A DNA stretch of 36,471 nucleotides from Candidatus Solincola sediminis (GTDB lineage Bacteria > Actinomycetota > Geothermincolia > Geothermincolales > RBG-13-55-18): assembly GCA_001767605.1 (NCBI GenBank), contig MELM01000012.1, positions 81,018 to 117,488 on the forward strand, given 5' to 3'. A program made the translations under genes and the position numbers. Numbering within the stretch: the first letter of the stretch is position 1; every line of letters begins with the position of its first letter. Positions 1-9,636 of this stretch are shown here, piece after piece. Below the pieces are notes generated by a model. It worked only from the letters and a program-made list of their open reading frames with translations, had not been told where the DNA came from and did not search any database.

Positions 1-2
1 TC

Positions 3-1691
3 CTCCTACACGCGCCAAGCGTCTATGATTTTCGCCGCCTTACAACGGTTCCCAGCCCGTTAAGCGACCTCATACCGTCGACGCCTGCATTCGAGATCTA
101 TCCCATCGGATTCACCTTCCTGGGTGAATACCTCGAGCGCAATCACATCAACACCCGCATCGTCAACTTGGCTCAGAGAATGATAGAAGACCCTAAATTC
201 GACGTTCCCCGCTTCCTCTCAGAGCTCGAACCAATCGCTTTCGGGATTGATTTCCATTGGCTTACGCATGCGCAAGGAGCCCTCGAGATAGCACGCTTGT
301 TAAAGGAGATACACCCCTCCATTCCTGTTATTTTCGGTGGTTACTCAGCCACATACTTCCATCGCGAATTAATGGAATATCCACAGGTAGATTATGTTCT
401 ACGGGGGGATTCGACCGAAGAGCCCCTGCGTATGCTTGTGGAAGCAATCGGATTGAAGGGATTCCTTGGCGATATCCCTAACCTTACTTTCAGGGACAGC
501 AGCGGTCAGGTAATGGAAAATTCTTTGACTTATATACCGGCGAGCCTTGAGTATCTGGGCAACAACTACAAATACATGATCAGTTCGGCGCTGAAGTATG
601 GCGACTGGAAAAGCCTGTATGCTTTCTGGAACTGGCACGAATACCCAATTACAATGGTTCCGACCTGCCGGGGCTGTAGCAGCGATTGTGCATTTTGTGG
701 GGGATCGAAGACTGCCGTCGCGGACTATTGCGGCCGCGAGCAGATTGCCTTCAGGCCTCCGGAGAAGATCGCCTATGATATCGAGCTTTTATCGCACTTT
801 AGCTCGGCACCCATCTTTATCGTCGGAGATCTGCTTCAAGCCGGCAGGGATTATGCTATGGAGACACTCGAGTTAATCAGCCACCTCGACCCCAAGAATC
901 ACATCATATTCGAGCTGTTCGCGCCGGCCCCCCGCGAGTATTACGAACGTATCGCTTCGGACCTGGACCACTTCGACTTTCAGATATCCCCCGAAACGCA
1001 CGACGAAGAAATCCGGGCCTTCATCAACAAGCCCTACTCAAATGAAGAGCTGGAACACAATATTGCATGGGCGTTGGAGGCTGGCGCAGAAAGGTTCGAT
1101 ATTTTCTTTATGATAGGGCTGCCGGGGCAGACGCGTGATTCCATTATGGAGACGGTGAATTATTGCGGCGAATTGTTGCGGAATTTCGGTCCCCGCCTCA
1201 ATCCTTCAATCGGACCCCTGGCGCCCTTCATAGACCCGGGATCCGCTTATTATCGCCGCCCGGAAAGATATGGATATCATCTCATCCACAGGACGCTTGA
1301 CGATTACGTCCGGGCATCTTACTCTCCACACTGGAGAGACATGCTTGGTTATGAGACGCGCTGGCTTAGCAGGCAGGATATTGTAGATGTGACGTATGAG
1401 GCATTGCTCGCCCTCAATACGATCAAGGCTAAGAACGGGCTGGTTTCGCCTGAGCACGCGGCCCTTAACGATCGCCGTCTCAAGGACACTATCTCTCTCC
1501 TTAAAATGGTTGACGACATCATGAATATAACCGACTCGAAGCTTCGCCTGACCGAATTGGAGAAAGTCCACCAAGAATCACAGCAGTTGGCACAGCAACT
1601 CTATCTGCCAAAGGAGGAGCTGATGTGGCCGCTGACCGGAGCCCGCTTCAAGAGGATAAACATACTGCGTATCCTGATGGGCTGGATATAA
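3..1691 (+). CDS. B12-binding domain radical SAM protein, 5'-truncated by window edge
   Basis: Frame is open from base 3 through the listed ORF (168..1691). CxxxCxxC-like motif 'PTCRGCSSDCAFCGG', GGYSAT B12-binding-like region, 'FMIGLPGQT' typical of radical SAM methylthiotransferase-like proteins. Confidence 0.85.
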   Translation, partial: LLHAPSVYDFRRLTTVPSPLSDLIPSTPAFEIYPIGFTFLGEYLERNHINTRIVNLAQRMIEDPKFDVPRFLSELEPIAFGIDFHWLTHAQGALEIARLLKEIHPSIPVIFGGYSATYFHRELMEYPQVDYVLRGDSTEEPLRMLVEAIGLKGFLGDIPNLTFRDSSGQVMENSLTYIPASLEYLGNNYKYMISSALKYGDWKSLYAFWNWHEYPITMVPTCRGCSSDCAFCGGSKTAVADYCGREQIAFRPPEKIAYDIELLSHFSSAPIFIVGDLLQAGRDYAMETLELISHLDPKNHIIFELFAPAPREYYERIASDLDHFDFQISPETHDEEIRAFINKPYSNEELEHNIAWALEAGAERFDIFFMIGLPGQTRDSIMETVNYCGELLRNFGPRLNPSIGPLAPFIDPGSAYYRRPERYGYHLIHRTLDDYVRASYSPHWRDMLGYETRWLSRQDIVDVTYEALLALNTIKAKNGLVSPEHAALNDRRLKDTISLLKMVDDIMNITDSKLRLTELEKVHQESQQLAQQLYLPKEELMWPLTGARFKRINILRILMGWI

Positions 1692-1700
1692 CTCCAACGG

Positions 1701-1759
1701 ATTGCCTACACAAAGGTGTCTGCCTACACAAAGGTGTCAGGCACCTTTGTGTAGGCAAT
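1701..1759. repeat. REP-like palindromic element: tandem TGCCTACACAAAGGTGTC x2 followed by its inverse
   Basis: attgcctacacaaaggtg (1701-1718) is the perfect reverse complement of cacctttgtgtaggcaat (1742-1759). Direct repeat at 1703-1720 and 1721-1738. Confidence 0.85.
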
Positions 1760-1825
1760 CTCCATAAAGGGTTTGCATCTTTGGTAGGAGCAGCCTTGCT
1801 ATAATGTTTACAGGAGGTGACGAAA

Positions 1826-2101
1826 GTGCCTGTATACGAGTACAAGTGCCCCGATTGCGGACACCGCTTTGATTTGCTCCAACCCATGGATACGGAGCGG
1901 ATTGCAGATTGTGATAAGTGCGGCGCCAAGTCCAAACGAGTTTTCAGCTCCAGGATTGTCGTCAAGTACGAGGGTTGGGGTTTTGATGCTACTGATAAGC
2001 TGCTTCCTGAAGCAAGTCGCAGTAAGCGCGACTTCAAACAGCTGAAGGAGAAGGCCGACCAGATAATGGACGGCGACTACAACCCGAAATCCTGGGAATA
2101 A
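1826..2101 (+). CDS. FmdB family zinc-ribbon protein
   Basis: 'VPVYEYKCPDCGHRFDLLQPM...CDKCGAKSKRVFS' is characteristic of the FmdB putative regulatory/zinc ribbon family. AGGAGGTG lies upstream of the GTG at 1826. Confidence 0.85.
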   Translation: MPVYEYKCPDCGHRFDLLQPMDTERIADCDKCGAKSKRVFSSRIVVKYEGWGFDATDKLLPEASRSKRDFKQLKEKADQIMDGDYNPKSWE

Positions 2102-2110
2102 TCATTCTTT

Positions 2111-2131
2111 ATGGCGCCTGATTAGCGCCAT
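2111..2131. repeat. Inverted repeat ATGGCGC-N7-GCGCCAT upstream of ABC transporter
   Basis: atggcgc ctgatta gcgccat read directly. Confidence 0.6.
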
Positions 2132-2159
2132 CCAGCCCGGCATGGGATAATACTTTACC

Positions 2160-3062
2160 ATGGCTGATAAGGCAATTGAAACTCATGGATTGACAAAGTA
2201 TTACGGAAAAAGCCCGGGTGTTCTCAACCTTGATCTCGAGGTAAATACAGGAGAGATATTCGGCTTCCTGGGCCCGAATGGGTCGGGAAAGACCACGACC
2301 ATTCGGCTGCTGGTGAGCCTTCTCTATCCCACTTCCGGCAGCATACGCATTTTGGGATATGATATCGCATGCAGCTCACTCGACATACGCCGCCGTATCG
2401 GCTACATCCCGGGCGAGGTCCGTCTCTTTCAGGAGCTGACTGGCACCGAAGCCCTGCGCTTGCTCGAATCCTTTCAACCCGACCGGCCTTCGATCTTCAA
2501 AGACGACCTCATCCAAAGGTTCGATTTTGACCCATCTCGCAAGATTAAGCAATATTCTTCGGGCAACAAGCAGAAACTCGCCATAATTCAGGCTTTTATG
2601 CAGGACCCGGAACTGCTTATTTTGGATGAACCGACGGCTACTCTCGACCCCTTGATGCGCCATCTCTTCTACGAACTCGTGAAAGAATTCAGAGACCGGG
2701 GCCGCACCATCTTCATTTCATCGCATATCCTTCCTGAGATGGAGGACACCTGCGACCGCGTCGGCATTATCCGAAAGGGACGTCTGGCAACCGTTGAAGA
2801 TGTCAAAAGCCTGGAAGCCAAGAAATTGCGGCATGCGGAATTCGTCCTCACATCAGAACCGATGCCTGAAGAGCTGCATTTTTCGAGCGCCAAGATAAGC
2901 CGCATCGACGGCCCGAGATTCAGAGCAGACATATCCGGCGATATGGATCTATTTATAAAGGAGCTCAGCCGACTCCAAGTCAGCGACCTTCAAGTGGACC
3001 ATGCCAGCCTCGAGGAGGTATTCCTGGAGTTCTATCGGGAGGAGGAGAACGATCAACCTTAA
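2160..3062 (+). CDS. ABC transporter ATP-binding protein
   Basis: Walker A 'GPNGSGKTT', signature 'YSSGNKQKLAI', Walker B 'LLILDEPTATLDP'. Confidence 0.95.
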   Translation: MADKAIETHGLTKYYGKSPGVLNLDLEVNTGEIFGFLGPNGSGKTTTIRLLVSLLYPTSGSIRILGYDIACSSLDIRRRIGYIPGEVRLFQELTGTEALRLLESFQPDRPSIFKDDLIQRFDFDPSRKIKQYSSGNKQKLAIIQAFMQDPELLILDEPTATLDPLMRHLFYELVKEFRDRGRTIFISSHILPEMEDTCDRVGIIRKGRLATVEDVKSLEAKKLRHAEFVLTSEPMPEELHFSSAKISRIDGPRFRADISGDMDLFIKELSRLQVSDLQVDHASLEEVFLEFYREEENDQP

Positions 3063-3855
3063 TCTCTTCCGTTATCAGATTCGCAGCAAACGGAGAAGTC
3101 TCCTGTATTTCTCCGTAGGGATGGTTGTTTTTGGCTTTCTGATAAGCGCGCTATACCCTTCGCTATCCAAGATGACCGCTTTTTCCCAGTACTGGGAGCA
3201 ATTCCCTAAGAACCTGAAGAACCTTTTCGGGGGCAGTAATGTAAATATCCTGACGCCTGAAGGATTCCTCACCCTGGAATACTACCAGATGATTCTCATA
3301 ATAATACTCGCGGCCTTCACCCTTGGCTTTACAGCCTCCTGTATAGTGAAAGCACGTGAGAACGGCACGCTGGAACTCATCCTCGCGCACCCCATTGAAA
3401 GGTGGAAATATACCCTGACTTCCTCCGTATCCCTTGCCACAGCACTCGCGGGTCTCTCTCTTCTCGCGGTCGCTACGATAATGGCAGCCTCCCCTGTCTT
3501 CGACATGGGCATCTCATTCGCCGGTCAACTGAAATTACTCGTTATCTTATGGTTCATGATGCTTGCTCTGGGCAGCATCTCGCTTTTCGCCTCGGCTGCC
3601 TTCAATTCGACCGGCCAGGTGTATGGTTTGGGAATTGGAATATTAATCGCGTCCTACCTCATCAACTACCTTGGCAACAATTGGTCTGCCTTCAAGTTCA
3701 TTGACCGCGCCTTCCTGTACCATTACTACGCTCCTTACTCAGCCATGACGGAGTCGGGTTTCCCTTGGGCCAGCCTTCTCTATTACGCCCTTGTCTCCGT
3801 CGCCTTCACTACACTGGCCGTGATAGTCTTACAAAGAAGAGACATATCGGTTTAA
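3001..3855 (+). CDS. ABC transporter permease (ABC-2 type); true start probably near 3050, after the ATPase stop
   Basis: Multi-TM hydrophobic protein immediately downstream of the ATPase and overlapping its 3' end. The N-terminal ~17 residues of the called ORF overlap the ATPase and are doubtful. Confidence 0.8.
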   Translation: MPASRRYSWSSIGRRRTINLNLFRYQIRSKRRSLLYFSVGMVVFGFLISALYPSLSKMTAFSQYWEQFPKNLKNLFGGSNVNILTPEGFLTLEYYQMILIIILAAFTLGFTASCIVKARENGTLELILAHPIERWKYTLTSSVSLATALAGLSLLAVATIMAASPVFDMGISFAGQLKLLVILWFMMLALGSISLFASAAFNSTGQVYGLGIGILIASYLINYLGNNWSAFKFIDRAFLYHYYAPYSAMTESGFPWASLLYYALVSVAFTTLAVIVLQRRDISV

Positions 3856-3876
3856 CAGGGAAGGGAGGAGCCGGCA

Positions 3877-4665
3877 ATGGGGTATGAAACCCTTTCGATC
3901 GACATCAACGAAGGCGTGTGCTTGTTGACCCTCGACCGCCCGGAAGTCCATAACGCGATGAACCTTACGATGTTTATGGAATTGAGTGCCGCGGCCAGGG
4001 AACTCGAGGCTAACGACGATGTCAAAGTGATAGTCTTGACCGGGGCGGGAAAATCGTTCTCCAGCGGTCTCGATCTTGGCAGTTTCGCCGGCTTGGAACA
4101 GCTCTCGGCACTGCAATTCTATAAAATGCTCAAGGGTTTTCAATCGACTTTTCTTGCCTACGAGATGATGAACAAGCCCGTCATAGCGGCGGTAAACGGC
4201 TTGGCCCTGGGTGCGGGGACTGAAATAATTCTTGCCTGCGATATTCGTTTTGCCTGCCCCGAAGCGAGCTTTGGGCTTCTTGAAATAAAGTTCGGGATTA
4301 TCCCCGATCTGGGCGGATGCAGGCGCCTCTCACGGCTGATCGGCATGGGATATGCAAAAGAGCTCATTTACACCGGTGACACTATTAGGGGCGAAGAGGC
4401 GCACCGCATAAGCATGATTGAGCACCTGTCGCCGCAGGACCAGGTGTTGGCCGAAGCGATGAAGCTGGCACGCCGGCTGGCGGAAGGACCTATTCTAGGG
4501 ATAGCCGTAGCCAAGCAGGTAATAAACCGAGCCTGGGGTACGGATGCGGAGACTGCATTGGAATTCGAAGCCATAGCACAAACGCTCTGCCTCATCTCTA
4601 AAGACCACAAAGAAGCCGTCAGCGCCTTCATGGAACAAAGAAAGCCCAACTACACTGGCGACTAG
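3877..4665 (+). CDS. Enoyl-CoA hydratase/isomerase family protein
   Basis: Crotonase fold motifs 'TLDRPEVHNAMN', 'SSGLDLGSF', 'AAVNGLALGAGTEIILACDIRFA', 'FGIIPDLGG'. SD-like gggaggag upstream. Confidence 0.93.
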   Translation: MGYETLSIDINEGVCLLTLDRPEVHNAMNLTMFMELSAAARELEANDDVKVIVLTGAGKSFSSGLDLGSFAGLEQLSALQFYKMLKGFQSTFLAYEMMNKPVIAAVNGLALGAGTEIILACDIRFACPEASFGLLEIKFGIIPDLGGCRRLSRLIGMGYAKELIYTGDTIRGEEAHRISMIEHLSPQDQVLAEAMKLARRLAEGPILGIAVAKQVINRAWGTDAETALEFEAIAQTLCLISKDHKEAVSAFMEQRKPNYTGD

Positions 4666-5831
4666 CGCCGCAGCTGCTTAAGTTCGACCAGAGCCAGGTT
4701 TCCGGCCTCGCCTCCGGGATCCAGTTGGGTGGCCTTGGCTAGCGCGAACTCGGCCTCCTCCGATTTCCCCAGGATTCCCATGCAGCTCCCCAAAATATAG
4801 TACGCCCAGGGATCACCGGGACGCAGCTCGATATAGTGTCGCATGGCCGATGCCGCTTCATCACATCTCTCCTCGTGGGCAAGGAGCCTCCCTAACGAAA
4901 ACCACGCCAGCGGATAATCCTCATCATAAGATATGGCCTTCCGGTAATACGCCTCTGCCTCGGCCATCATATCTTGCACGGAATAAGCAGCACCCAGATT
5001 GCATAAGGCCTCGATGTGATCTTCCTGTTGGCTGAGCGCCCTTTGCCATACTTTTACCGCTTCATCCCACATACCCATATTCATGGTGGCCACTCCCAAT
5101 AGATTAAGGATATCCGGCTCGAGCGGACTACCCTTCAGGTTGCTCTCCGAGCGGAGTAACATGCGCATGGCCTCCCCATACCTGCCTTCGCCGAGAAGCA
5201 GTTGTGCGCAGTTGACATAAGCCGAAACAAAATAAGGGTCGCTTGCGATTGCCTTTAAATACAGGCGCAACTTTGATTCGGGATCCTCGGCTACCCTCAA
5301 AGCATAAACGAAATAAGTCATGGCCTTGTCCGAATGGGTCAAACCCTCCCCGATTCTTTCCATATCCAACTGCTCCGGATCGAGATCCAGGAAGTCACTG
5401 ACCGACAGCAGCATTTCCTCGATGGTATCCTCAAGAGTGGGGATGTTTACGCTGAGATTCGCTGATTGCAGTTCTCCCGTCAATCCATTATATAAAAACT
5501 TGTAGGCCGCGCGGGGCTTATCAGGACTCGATAAAAACATCTCTATATCGCAACTCTCAATGGCTGCTTTTCCCCGAGCCTCGAAAGCGAGGCCCCCCCA
5601 TATGGAAAATTCCGCTCCTACCCGCTCGGTCGCTTCCAGTACTTCATCCTCCTCGAGAATCTGGGTAAGCGATATTATTTCGCCCCCCAGGCCGGGCGGA
5701 TTCAAGTCTATTACCTGCAACTTCATAGACTTCTCCATCCCATTGATGAGATAGAGCGTGAGCATGTTTTCAAAAACCGCCGGCACTTTTCCGACCGCAT
5801 TTGTAGCAAATTGAAAAAGGGCTACTTTCAA
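4662..5831 (-). CDS. TPR-repeat protein
   Basis: Multiple TPR units, e.g. 'EALCNLGAAYSVQDMMAEAEAYYRKAISYDEDYPLAWFSLGRLLAHEERCDEAASAM'. Confidence 0.85.
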   Translation of the reverse strand: MKVALFQFATNAVGKVPAVFENMLTLYLINGMEKSMKLQVIDLNPPGLGGEIISLTQILEEDEVLEATERVGAEFSIWGGLAFEARGKAAIESCDIEMFLSSPDKPRAAYKFLYNGLTGELQSANLSVNIPTLEDTIEEMLLSVSDFLDLDPEQLDMERIGEGLTHSDKAMTYFVYALRVAEDPESKLRLYLKAIASDPYFVSAYVNCAQLLLGEGRYGEAMRMLLRSESNLKGSPLEPDILNLLGVATMNMGMWDEAVKVWQRALSQQEDHIEALCNLGAAYSVQDMMAEAEAYYRKAISYDEDYPLAWFSLGRLLAHEERCDEAASAMRHYIELRPGDPWAYYILGSCMGILGKSEEAEFALAKATQLDPGGEAGNLALVELKQLRR

Positions 5832-5948
5832 ATGGCTTTCCCTCCGCTAGATAGATACCCCCTATTTTACCCGCTAAAGCCCTTGCCGCGTCTTCCGAAG
5901 CCAGTAATAATCGAGGTGAGTTTACACAACTTTATGGAGGTGCTTGGA

Positions 5949-6173
5949 ATGGAACAAAACGTGGGAATGATGGACAAGGCGGGAAGGCTGGCGCTGGCTG
6001 CCATTCTTTTCGGAATCGCCTGGCATAAGCCGGGAAAAATCAGAGTGCTGGCGGCCTTCGAAGCCGGTATGTTGACCATGTCGGCTGCCTCCGGCTACTG
6101 CCCCTTATATAAGGTAATAGGCATGAACACCGCATGCAGTTCCGACCAGTCATGCTGTTCGGATTGTAGCTAA
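5949..6173 (+). CDS. DUF2892 / YgaP-like inner-membrane protein
   Basis: 'MEQNVGMMDKAGRLALAAILFG...LTMSAASGYCPLYKVIGMNT' matches the YgaP-type membrane domain pattern. Cys-rich tail. GGAGGTG upstream of ATG at 5949. Confidence 0.8.
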   Translation: MEQNVGMMDKAGRLALAAILFGIAWHKPGKIRVLAAFEAGMLTMSAASGYCPLYKVIGMNTACSSDQSCCSDCS

Positions 6174-6182
6174 AATGAAGGA

Positions 6183-6198
6183 GGCCGTTTTCACGGCC
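6183..6198 (-). terminator. Probable bidirectional terminator between DUF2892 gene and rrn operon
   Basis: Hairpin GGCCGT-TTTC-ACGGCC. On the - strand it is followed by tccttcatttt. Confidence 0.55.
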
Positions 6199-6211
6199 CC
6201 TTAAAAGAGTT

Positions 6212-6326
<115 letters not shown>

Positions 6327-6360
6327 ACATTTTATTCAATTATCAAGTTTTGAAGCTAAT

Positions 6361-6382
6361 TATACCTTCAAAACTGCACAGC
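6361..6382 (-). other. 3' half of 23S processing stem
   Basis: tataccttcaaaactgcacagc is nearly complementary to 10185-10204 (actgtgcagttttcaaggta). Confidence 0.75.
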
Positions 6383-6691
6383 AACCTCTGAGATTTAGTA
6401 CCAAGCCCTCGACCTATTAGTACCGGTCAGCTCCACACGTTGCCGTGCTTCCACTTCCGGCCTATCAACCTTGTGTTCTTCAAGGGGTCTTACCCGGTTT
6501 CCCGGTGGGAGAACTGATCTTGGGGTCAGTTTCCCGCTTAGATGCTTTCAGCGGTTATCTGATCCAGACGTGGCTAACCAGCAGTGCTCTTGGCAGAACA
6601 ACTGGCACACCAGAGGTCTGTTCACCCCGGTCCTCTCGTACTAGGGGCAAATTCCCTCAATTCTCCTACGCCTGCAGCAGATAGGGACCGA

Positions 6692-7428
6692 CAGTTTTGT
6701 TACTCCCGATCGGCGTTGCCGGCCGATTCGAGGGTCCGGTCATTTCTGCCGGACTCTGCATGTCGCCATGCAGCTCGGACTATATCTTCATCCCCTGATC
6801 GGGATGTTCGGCGTATAGTCTCTGAGGATTCTAGACCAGAGAGTATCTCTCCGAGACTCGCTCTTCGATACCGTCCTCCACCATTCACGGAGAACACTAT
6901 CTCTAGCAAGCCAGCCAATCCTTCCTTTGTCCGATGCTCTCCCCTCCCCAGCGCTATCACGATCGCGCTGAACTTGGTGAAGTCATCTTGCTTGGACAAA
7001 AGAAGCGGGTTGCGCTGGAAGAATGGAATTACTTTCCTCGTCAAATCCTCGCAGTTGCGCACCACGAAGACCGAGATCGATCATTCGATCTCAACCGGTG
7101 GTTGGGCTTGATATATCCGCATCCCAACCGTTCCTTCATCCTCTCCAGAACCGAGCTTCGCTCTTCATTCTGGCTTACATGGAATTCCGGAACCAGCTGA
7201 ATCCCTAATTGGCAACTGGGATTCCGCTCCACCGCGACGTGGAAGCTTCCTTCCCCGTCAGCGTACCCTGCTAAATAGGCATCTAGCCTTTCCTGCTGGT
7301 TGTCTGCAGTCATGACATTTTCACTGGCTCCAACGATTAGTGCTTTTTTACACATTCATTGCAACCGAGTAGTCTGACATTCTCAGGGTTTCCAGCATTT
7401 AGCCGAATTTATAGACAGCAATTCCCTT
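6692..7428 (-). mobile_element. Group I intron in 23S rRNA
   Basis: Exons rejoin uniquely to the canonical 23S ...GTGAGACAGT|TCGGTCCC. Last exon base U, last intron base G. P1: exon AGACAGU pairs with internal guide GCUGUCU (7413-7419) with a terminal U.G. P7: GACUA (within 7370-7377) pairs with UAGUC in AAGAUAUAGUCC (6777-6788). P9-like hairpin CUGCAUG-GCGA-CAUGCAG (6756-6773). Confidence 0.93.
6700..7355 (-). pseudogene. Intron-encoded LAGLIDADG homing endonuclease, reading frame apparently broken by a 1-nt shift near 7068-7080
   Basis: First frame (7041..7355): 'LDAYLAGYADGEGSFHVAVERNPSCQLGIQLVPEFHVSQNEERSSVLERMKERLGCGYI'. Second frame: 'VFVVRNCEDLTRKVIPFFQRNPLLLSKQDDFTKFSAIVIALGRGEHRTKEGLAGLLEIVFSVN' continuing to a stop at 6700. 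Together they form one single-motif LAGLIDADG protein. Confidence 0.85.
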
Positions 7429-7462
7429 ACTGTCTCACGACGTTCTAAACCCAGCTCGCGTA

Positions 7463-7499
<37 letters not shown>

Positions 7500-7503
7500 A
7501 CTC

Positions 7504-7555
<52 letters not shown>

Positions 7556-7559
7556 ATGG

Positions 7560-7614
<55 letters not shown>

Positions 7615-7763
7615 CGGCTCTCCCACATGAAGCCGCCGGATCACTAGGCCCTGCTTTCGCACCTGCTCGACTTGTGAGTCTCGCAGTTAAGCTCCCTTCT
7701 GCCCTTACACTCTACAGCTGATTGCCAACCAGCTTGAGGGAACCTTTGGGCGCCTCCGTTACA

Positions 7764-7801
<38 letters not shown>

Positions 7802-8054
7802 ACACTGTCCCGCAACCGGATAACGGTTGTCGGTTAGAGCCCCAGCACATCAAGAGTGGTATCCCAAGGACGGCTCCACGAGAACTAGCGTCCCCGCTTC
7901 AAAGCCTCCCACCTATCCTGCACATGATGAACCAAAGCCCAATATCAGGCTACAGTAAAGGTTCACGGGGTCTTTCCGTCTTGCTGCAGGTAGCCCGCAT
8001 CTTCACGGGCAATGCAATTTCGCCGAGTCCCTCGTTGAGACAGCGCCCAAGTCG

Positions 8055-8144
<90 letters not shown>

Positions 8145-9107
8145 AGGTTCAGAGCTTCGCGGCCGAAGCCGCTAACCCTTCCCCTTAACCTTCCGGCACC
8201 GGGCAGGCGTCAGCCCCTATACGTCGTCTTACGACTTAGCAGAGACCTGTGTTTTTAGTAAACAGTCGCTTGGGCCTATTCACTGCGGCCCTCTCACGCT
8301 TAGGGAGTAAATCCCCTTACGTTATCAGGGCGCCCCTTCTCCCAAAGTTACGGGGCTAATTTGCCGAGTTCCTTAACGAGGGTTATCTCGATCGCCTTAG
8401 TATTCTCTACTCGCCCACCTGTGTCGGTTTGGGGTACGGGCACCACGTTAACTAGATAGGGACTTTTCTAGGCGGCATGGATTCGGCGACTTCCCCTATA
8501 AGCGGGTCGGCATCACGCCTCAGGCTTAATGCCGCCAAGCATTTAACTCGGCAGCGCCCTACACGTTTACCCGCGGTCTACCAGCGCCGCGGTTCGCTTA
8601 TCCTTCCGCGTCCTCCCATTTCTAAATGATTAACATGGTGGTACCGGAATATAAACCGGTTGTCCATCGACTACGCCTTTCGGCCTCGCCTTAGGTCCCG
8701 ACTGACCCTGGGTGGATTAACCTTCCCCAGGAACCCTTGGGCATTCGGCGGACGGGTTTCTCACCCGTCTTTCGCTACTCATGCCGGCATTCTCTCTTCC
8801 TTGCGGTCCATCGATAAATCCCATTGATAGGAAACCTATAAATGGGAAACCCTTACGGGTCAACTTCACTCCCCAAGGAATGCTCCCCTACCCATCTTGC
8901 CCGAAGGCAAAATGCCGCAGCTTCGGTGTCGTGCTTGAGCCCCGCTACATTATCGGCGCGAGACCACTTGACCAGTGAGCTGTTACGCACTCTTTAAATG
9001 GTGGCTGCTTCTAAGCCAACATCCTGGCTGTCTGGGCGGTTTCACATCCTTTCCCACTTAGCACGAATTTAGGGACCTTAGCTGGCGGTCTGGGCTGTTT
9101 CCCTCTC

Positions 9108-9138
<31 letters not shown>

Positions 9139-9550
9139 CCCAGGCTCTAAAGCATTGGCATTCGGAGTTTGACTGGGTTTGGTAACCGGTGAAGGCCCCT
9201 AGTCCAATCAGTGCTCTACCACCAATGCAAAACACCTGAGGCTAGCCCAAAAGCTATTTCGGGGAGAACCAGCTATCTCCGAGTTTGATTGGCCTTTCAC
9301 CCCTATCCACAGGTCATCCCCTCCGTTTTCAACCGAAGTGGGTTCGGTCCTCCACGAGGTCTTACCCTCGCTTCAACCTGCCCATGGATAGATCACTCGG
9401 CTTCGGGTCTACGGCACGCAACTAAAACGCCCTATTAAGACTCGCTTTCGCTTCGGCTCCGGGTATATCCCTTAACCTTGCTGCGTACCGGTAACTCGCC
9501 GGCTCGTTCTACAAAAAGCACGCCATCACGGAATTACCCGCTCTGACGGT

Positions 9551-9585
<35 letters not shown>

Positions 9586-9591
9586 CCTCCC

Positions 9592-9636
<45 letters not shown>

